A stretch of DNA of 64,000 bases from Hemileia vastatrix (Eukaryota; Basidiomycota; Pucciniomycetes; Pucciniales; Zaghouaniaceae). The notes under the pieces are model-generated. The model saw only the letters and a program-made list of their open reading frames with translations. It did not search any database and was not told the DNA's origin. The stretch covers positions 3,802,501 to 3,866,500 of the forward strand of contig JASXTE010000011.1 in NCBI GenBank assembly GCA_030280995.1, in the 5' to 3' direction. Positions 57,301-64,000 of this stretch are shown in pieces (positions within the stretch are counted from its first letter, which is position 1; each line of letters starts with the position of its first letter). Position numbers and translations under genes: made by a program.

Positions 57301-58199
57301 GTGAAAATTACTAAAATCATTCACAAAATTTATTTTGACACAAAGTAAAAAGGACCTTACCAGTATTTGACCTTATTTTGGTGTTCCACACAAGGGCAGG
57401 ACCATTTCTTGAATCCAATCACTTCCAATCACTTCTTCCACCCTAACTGATCACTCATGTTTTCCTGCTTCATCAATATTCTAACTCTTTACTCCCATGA
57501 TCTTGAGCTGAGAATCTCTCCTATTAATCTAAATATGCTCTTATATTTAACTCTGCACTCATGCACTGTTACTCCCCTTTCCAAACACAAGCTCCAAAAA
57601 AATACCCAGTTATAGCTTATCTAGATATTTTAATTTTTTTTAATTTTTTAATTTCTTGAATTTCAAAGCAATTAATTGGAAATTTAGACTAACCTAGATA
57701 TTTTTAAATATTTAATTTTCTGATTCTTTAATTATTTTTTTTAAGAAAAATGGTAGTTTTAACTACTGTGAATAGTTTTACTATCATTTTGTTTTATGAA
57801 TATTACAGAATCATTAACTTGCTGTTTGAAATTATCTATATTCTTTCTTCTTTTTCTTCTTTAATTTTATTCTTTATCTTTTTTTTCCCTTTAATCAATT
57901 GTGATCAGTTGTATCAACATGATCAATTGGGAGTTTAAAATTTCTAAGATTATTTTTTTCATTTTTTGCCTTTCCTTATTAGTTTAGTTTTAGGATAATT
58001 TATGGAAACCTCAAACCATCTTTTACATTTACTTCCTTTTTTTATTAGGTGATGATTTTAAATATGGGAAGATAGAGAGAATGAAAAACTGATGTGCATG
58101 AAGTAAGACAAGGGAAGCAAGAGGAGGGGAGAGTAAGAGGAGGGGTAGAGTAGGATATATATGTATATAAGTATATAAGAAGTAAAGAAAACAAGATGT
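57301..58199. other. unclassified AT-rich sequence inside element F, no gene seen
   Basis: Only short frames. TAGATATTTTAATTTTT-type sequence recurs at about 57620 and 57695. It may be part of an unrecognised insertion, because PR and RT are normally much closer. Confidence 0.4.
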
Positions 58200-58450
58200 A
58201 ATGAGAGCCAGTACCAGTTCATGTGCTGAAAAGAGGCTGTGTCTTTTCAGCATGTGACCTTGTACTGGCTCACATGCACCCTTGTGTGAGATGAATCACA
58301 AGTTGCTTCACTTGTGATCTACTTGGCCCAATTTCTTACAGCCTCACTCTCAGTTTACATGCTGAAAAGATGCTGAGTCTTTTCAGCATGTGACCTGGTG
58401 CTGTCTCCCAGGCACCATTGTGTCGGATGGAAAACAAGTTGCTTGACTTG
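58200..58450. repeat. hairpin-bearing tandem repeat, part 1
   Basis: A unit of about 145 bp containing the inverted repeat GCTGAAAAGA-(7)-TCTTTTCAGC (58225-58251 and 58361-58387) followed by TGTGACCTNGTNCTG, GCACC, TTGTGT and ACAAGTTGCTT. The unit is cut by the solo A LTR and resumes at 59629. Confidence 0.8.
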
Positions 58451-59628
58451 TGTCAGTATAGTCTAGTATATAAGTATGATATAATAGTATTTATTTATGG
58501 TCCTAATACTTATTGATAAATGATTTAGTGATTAAACCGCAGGGGAAGACTAATAAAATAGTTATACTCAAATAAAACTCACAATACTTGGATTTAAATG
58601 AGTGCTGGTGGTGGAAAATAGATAAATAGAATATAGTTATAGCTTATATAATGATAATATCAACTTATAAAAGGCTTTATAATATATTTCTAAATGTTAA
58701 TAATTGTATTGAAGTGTTTTATTGAATTTTAGTAAGTAATTGATGATAAATAACCGTCAAAATCCCCCCTTACTTATACCTGAATCCCCTGGAGTGCACA
58801 GACCTTCAATCCAGATGATGTCACTGCTATCCCTGGCAATTACAGCACTGTGAAGGCCTATCACCTCCCCATGGCGTCCACTTCAAGCAGATTCAACACC
58901 CAGATCTCCAGTAAGGACCCTTCATCACAATTAATGATAACGCAGACCCATACCATAAATAGAAAATCCAGATAAAAGCGGGTACCATAAAGAAACAGGT
59001 AAAATAAGCAATCAAAAAGAGATTTAATGAAACCCAAAGCATATAAAGGAAACAATTGAAATTTACAAGCCCCCAATAACATCCCCAAGCATCCATATTA
59101 ACCCAGAAATGACCTCCCAACCCATAAATCCGTGAATATTCATCCAAGGAAGCAGATTAAGTTGTCCAGACTGAGTGTATGCGCCTGAAATAGATGTTTA
59201 TGCTTCTGTAGGCGTTGTGAGTCCACTGGATACATCCATATGACCTAAAATAAGCAGAAAAACAAAGGTTATAGGCTATTAAGGGGCTAAAACCCACTTA
59301 TATACCTAAATATACATAATATACTGCATATTTCACTGAATATGAGATTTATGTATACATATAAGCTTATGTATGTAAATAATTACTTCATATCACTTAA
59401 GATAAGTATATTATGACTTTATTAACACCTTAATAAGTATTATTAGGCTATGGATAAGCTATTTAAACTACTATAATTTATATAATAGAGTAATAATTAT
59501 ATATATATGTAATATAATCATATATATTATTATTTTAACCTTATTTTTAAGATATAAGCTTAATTTACTTGAGGTTATCTTATTTTAAGTATAATAAATA
59601 CTCAGTCCTAGGGATATCTAGGCTGACA
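58451..59628 (-). repeat. solo LTR of family A, reversed
   Basis: Reverse complement begins TGTCAGCCTAGATATCC (59628) and ends TATACTGACA (58451). 1178 bp, diverged from element A's LTRs. No target duplication is visible; comparison with the neighbouring repeat unit suggests about 16 bp of flank was lost. Confidence 0.9.
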
Positions 59629-59840
59629 CATTTCCTGGCACCCCCATTCTCAGGGTCATGTGCTGACAAGATGCAGCATCTTTTCAACATGAGACCTGAC
59701 ATTGAAGGCATGAAGTTATGGATCAAATGGATCAAAATCCATAGCAACATTTGATTCATTTAGCCCAAGGGTGCAGGTGAGAAATAAACTAGGTCACATG
59801 CTTAAAGGACATAGCATCTTTTCTGGCACACACCCTGAAA
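59629..59840. repeat. hairpin-bearing tandem repeat, part 2
   Basis: CATTTCCTGGCACCCCCATTCTCAG aligns with the end of the unit before the LTR. The third hairpin (TGCTGACAAGATGCAGCATC, TTTTCAACA; 59659-59690) is weaker, and a fourth trace (CACATGCTTAAAGGAC, GCATCTTTTCTGG) is near 59793-59826. Confidence 0.65.
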
Positions 59841-61209
59841 GCAAAAGGGTGCAAGAGGAGGTGATTATGGCAAATGAGGAATATTGGAAGTATCCTACAG
59901 AAGCATGGGGTATTGGGCTGGAGTCATGAGAGTGCAATAAAGTTTGGGATATATAGGGTGAGGAAAATGGCTGAATATAACCCACAAGGAGCTATTTGGG
60001 GAAAACAGAACACAATAGACATACATGAAGTTAACTTTAAAGGCCCTTCTGAGTAACCAGGGGGGGCTGAGTGGGGTGCCCCTGGGGGCCAAAAAAGGGC
60101 TACAGAGGTGAAACAGAAAGAAGTTTAACAGGTTTGCACATATAATTTACTTTCCAATTTTCAAAGGGCTACATTACATGATAAAATTATTTAAAAATAA
60201 TTCAACCACATACTTTATTTTACTGAATCCACTTGTACTTTGGTAGCGTATGTCAAGTTTTAGAATATTTAATCATTAATCATGAAAACCAAATCAATTA
60301 CAAAATCATCCCACTTTTTTTTAACTCTGGCTTCTGCATAGTGTCAAAATTTCTGTGTCCTTCAAAAGGAATATCATCCTTAATGAGGGTGTGGCACTGT
60401 GGATTAGCAAGTGCTATAGAGGAAACAAAGATTGGCCTATCTGCAGAGTTAACCAAGGCATTAGAACACAACATTTCAAGATTGTTGTGGGTAAGATGGA
60501 GGACAAAAATTTATTACATGAAATACACCATATACTTGAGACACAGTGTTCAGAGCACTGTATATATAATCATCTCATTATTATCAAATATATGATGTTT
60601 TTAAAATGGAGACAGAAGCCAACAAGCCAACAAGCCCTTGAAAATATGACCTGAAGCCTTTCTCAACATTGAAAATTATTCAATAACTCAGCCATCATGA
60701 TATATAATCAAGTATTTTATTTGAGTGATGATGATCTTGATATAACTGCACCCAACATTTACTCATAATACAAGTTTAAAATTTTAATTACTTAATTTAT
60801 ACTTGACTAGCATTAATGCAAGTCAAGTATAAAATTATCTCAACAGTTTTAAAATAGAGCCAACTTCAAAAGCAACCAAAACAAAATGCCAATATTGAAA
60901 ATCATTTAATAATATAAAGGAGTAATGACAATACTGAGAAAAGACCATGGCACAGCTAGATCAAATACCAACCGACCAAAAGTCATTTTCAATATTAAAA
61001 TACTTATTCAATATTAAAGAATCATATTAAATTATGGGCACCAACCATAATTCTGCACTTCTGATTTCCACTGCCCAAAAATGAATGCACACAGTATTTC
61101 TTTAATGCTTTACCTTATCTTTTATTCCCCATACTACTAGTCAAGTGTGAAAATTCATGAGGGCAATTGTGATTTTGGTTTGACAGTCATATTCATGACC
61201 AAAAAAGAC
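59841..61209. other. unclassified sequence inside element F, no firm gene
   Basis: A 99-codon frame at 60355-60654 (MSFKRNIILNEGVALWISKC) has no domain I recognise and no splice context. A G-rich block at 60056-60100 (CCAGGGGGGGCTGAG, GGTGCCCCTGGGGGCC) can form a hairpin. The rest is AT-rich. Confidence 0.35.
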
Positions 61210-61460
61210 TTCATATTGAATACATGTATATTATACATATTGCATATGCATATTTTAACCATATTGCATAAAATATTTTTTGCATTTTTCATATGCATAT
61301 TTTTCATTTTGCATATGAATATGTATATTTTTCATTTTACATATGCATATGCATATTTTTTGCATTTTACATATGCATATTTTTGCATTTTGCATATGCA
61401 TATTTTTTGCAAATTTTTTGCATATATTTTTTATATTGAATATGCAATATGAATGATTAT
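61210..61460. repeat. minisatellite with a GCATATGCATATTTTT core
   Basis: About eight imperfect units of 20-30 bp, each containing the palindrome ATATGCATAT or GCATATGCAT flanked by T-runs. Confidence 0.85.
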
Positions 61461-61731
61461 TAAATAAAGTATATGCCATATTTCCTTGAATCATGCTTTT
61501 GGCAGGGGGTGGTAGCAAAGAAATCAACAAGTGTTTCCAAAATATCTTTACTTGATGGATTTCTACTCATATACCCCTCAAAAATTTTCCTCAAGGATTA
61601 CTTCATGGGTTACTATGAGATCACTAAAAAATGACTTGCCTACAAGTCCTCTTAATTTTCACCCTGTGATTCTAGTTCAACTACTTTACTAAAATAGGCT
61701 TTTAATAGAATTGAGGTAATCAATTTTTGCT

Positions 61732-64000
61732 CTCTAAATACAGGTCTACCTTTGACCAGCTTCTTTGAAGATGAGGAGGATGATCAAATCAACTCTACCA
61801 AAAGCTTATCATGACTTCATCAATGTTTTTTCAATCTGTAAGGCCAACAAACTACTGCCTCATTGACCCTACAATCATCAGATAGAGTTTATAGGTCCAG
61901 TACCATTGGCAGGTCCTTTCTATTCTTTGTCAAAGGACAAATATCAAGTTCTTAGAGACTACATTGCAGAGAATGTAGCAAAAGGTTTCATTTGAGCCTG
62001 TGAATCTCCACCAGGATCTTCAGTTCTTTTTGTTAAGAAAAAGGATGGAAGTCTTAGGTTATGTGTTGATTATAGAAAAATAAACACAGTGACTATAAAG
62101 AACGCCATGGTACACATCTTTCAAAGATGCAGCAAAAGTCTCAGCAGTGCAGCAGAGGTATCAATTTTCTAAAGCACAACAATGGGGTTGCCAAGAAAGA
62201 TGGCTATGGAGGCATAAATAAGGGGTCTTCAAGAGCGCAGAAAAAGATAGACTCTCCATGCACACTTTTTTAGGGTCAGTATGGATATGCAAGAAGCAAC
62301 AGTCAGAGAAAAGGCAGAAGTGTATAATAGACTATAAGGTAGGACTATAGTATGTATTTAAGGAAGCTATGACTAGCACTAGAAGCATAGTATAGATTAA
62401 TAAGTATTCAGCTTTAAGAAAGGGTATGAGGTTCACACTGAGAGATATGCAACAATCTTTGAATATAAACTATAATCAGAAAATGGTAGTAGAAACCTTG
62501 ATAGGAAAAGGTAGCACTAGAAGGACAAGTGGGTCTGTGATCAGTGCTCAATTAGTAGAAGATAAGAAAGTAAGACTTGAAGAAGGGGTACTTACTTAGT
62601 GCAAAGGGTTTCACGATTAGTGGATACTCACATGGAAAGTGGGGGTTATTATAATAGGTATGAAAGGTGGTTCAGTACTTATTATATAGTTGATAATCTC
62701 AAGGAGTATAGGGTATGTATGGGAAGGTAAAGAATTTAATGCTAATATTAGAGCTACAATAATTTTTCAAGCACTATTAGGACCAGGAATTATTCTAACC
62801 ACTGTACATGGATTACTGAGATATTTAGATATTGTTTGATAACATTAAATTAATGTTGAACTTATTTAGGAGAACCCATAGGTAAAGAAACATAGAGAAA
62901 AGGGCATTGAATTTAAAATATATAAAAAGATACTCACTTTTATAAGGAGGGTGGTGTAGAAATTGGTGAAGTGTAGTATGAAAAATAGAGAGTATAATAG
63001 AATTATTATTTGTAGAAAATAAATTTAGATATATTCTATTTTTTTTGTTCAAATCAGGTGTGCATACAAAATGTAGCACTGTAGATCTATTTTATTGCTA
63101 CAGTAAATATAGTATTAGATAGAAAACTTCAAGAAGGAGTTACTGAGAATACTAGTGCTTACTGAGAATAGATCTTGCCAAAAGATTGATTACTTATATT
63201 AAAATATATTATTTCTTTCGTCGAAAAAGTTCTCTATTTACCCATTCTACTATATTTCCCCAAAATATATAGCCATACTTATAATATGTGCTTTCACTGT
63301 CTTTAAATATTAGAGTTTCAGATTCTTCTTTTCAAATTAGTTTTAGAGAGGAGAACCAACCCATCCTGGATTGTGTCTATATCTTAGTATTATAGAACAG
63401 TTTTCTTTCTACAATGCATATCCAGTTCCTCCAATGCCATTACTTCTTACCTTGTTTAATGGCTCTAATTTCGTTTTAAAAATTTATTTCAGAGATGAAT
63501 AAAGTCTTTTACCTATTGCAGATGGTCATGAACCTATAACTGCAATGTGTACCAGATTAGGTAGTTCTGAATATTTTGTAGTTCCCTTTGGATTGTGCAA
63601 CACACCATCAAGTTTTCAAAATTTTTTGATGGATATCTTCCAAGATATTTTCATCTATCTTGATGACATTTTAATCTTCTCAAAGTCCCTCAAATAACAT
63701 ATTCAACATGCCAAAATGCTTCTTACTCAACTTTGAGAACAAGGACTCTACACCAAGCACACTAAGTGTAAATTCCACCTTAAATCTATCAACTTTTAGG
63801 GATTCACATTTTCCACAGAGGGTCTAGTCATGGATAATAAAACAGTTCAAAAAGTTTTAGAATGGCCAGAGCCAACCTACCTAAAATCCTTAAAGGTATT
63901 TTTGTGTTTTGCAAATTTTTATAGAAGATTTATAAAATATTACTCTAAAAGTATAACAAATATCACTACGCAATATAGGGGGTGGACTTGCTAGCAAGTC
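61732..64000 (+). pseudogene. reverse transcriptase of element F, split by a solo D LTR, continues beyond window
   Basis: First part 61741-62105: LPKAYHDFINVFSICKANKL, then [40 protein letters not shown] and NTVTIKN. After the LTR (62106-63413) it resumes at 63418: YPVPPMPLLLTLFNGSNFV, TRLGSSEYFVVPFGLCNTPS, IFIYLDDILIFSKSLK (catalytic YLDD intact) and VLEWPEPTYLKSLKVFLCFA. Removing the LTR and one 4-bp duplication joins TIKN to AYPVPP in frame. Stops near 61866, 61993, 63501, 63695 and 63735. Confidence 0.85.
62106..63413 (+). repeat. solo D-family LTR inside element F RT
   Basis: Plus strand ...GGTACACATCTTTC to ...TTTCTTTCTACA, the same orientation as element F. 1308 bp. Flanks ACGC (62102-62105) and ATGC (63414-63417) are read as a 4-bp duplication with one CpG-to-TpG change. 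The first two bases (CA) differ from the family's TG. Confidence 0.85.

Larger units (their letters stand above)
35624..64000 (+). mobile_element. Ty3/gypsy element F, multiply interrupted, runs off the window
   Basis: Own parts: LTR 35624-36400, leader 36401-36459, gag and protease 55429-57300, first part of RT 61732-62105, rest of RT 63418-64000. Foreign parts: element D (36460-55424), a solo A LTR (58451-59628) and a solo D LTR (62106-63413), plus unclassified sequence between 57300 and 61732. The order and continuity of the coding parts support one element. Confidence 0.65.

Noticed and set aside
58861..59147. Minus-strand open frames in the solo A LTR as genes
   Set aside because: Copies of the LTR-internal frame; no evidence of translation.
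60355..60654. 99-codon frame as a host gene
   Set aside because: No recognised domain, no introns, surrounded by transposon debris; kept only as a remark.

Overview
The window looks like a repeat-rich, AT-rich chromosome segment of a basidiomycete, most likely a rust fungus (Pucciniales). This is inferred from short GT-AG introns (about 65-165 bp), a fungal ATG4 gene, Ty3/gypsy chromoviruses, a PIF/Harbinger-type transposon with a Myb/SANT-like partner gene, and a Tet-like 2OG-Fe(II) oxygenase, a family known to be expanded in rusts. The species cannot be fixed from sequence alone. No tRNA, rRNA, CRISPR or bacterial-type feature was seen.

Region 1 (1-6130): the only clear host gene is ATG4, on the minus strand and cut by the left window edge. 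It resolves into five exons with a very long low-complexity N-terminal region. Behind it is a promoter/intergenic region full of microsatellites and homopolymers.

Region 2 (6130-30403): an LTR-like fragment, then a degenerate Ty3/gypsy element of family B (about 7897-26353) that carries a complete family A chromovirus (9844-18693) inserted just upstream of its gag start. The A insertion has a perfect 5-bp target duplication, two 1176-bp LTRs and an uninterrupted 1955-codon reading frame, and may be active. A reverse-oriented B LTR, a two-exon gene fragment and a decayed Myb/SANT-like gene follow.

Region 3 (30404-64000): a nest of insertions. Family C element (30404-35623, with an internal deletion that joins gag to integrase) has its 3' LTR cut by element F (LTR at 35624-36400; gag, protease and RT resume at 55425 and run off the window). 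Element F is interrupted by element D (36460-55424, minus strand). D carries two intron-containing genes antisense to pol between the end of pol and its 3' LTR, a solo D LTR inside pol, and a 4.5-kb Harbinger-like transposon inside its 5' LTR. That transposon holds a Myb/SANT-like gene, a fragment of a DDE transposase and a Tet-like oxygenase gene, with four evenly spaced hairpins between the last two. Element F is further broken by a solo A LTR and a solo D LTR.

Reading order of insertions (inference): C before F before D before the Harbinger/Tet element, and B before A. The most unusual items are the antisense accessory genes of element D, the Harbinger/Tet composite with its covarying hairpin array, the CpG-centred 4-bp target duplications shared by all three D-family insertions, and a second reading frame inside gag that appears conserved across elements A, B and C.
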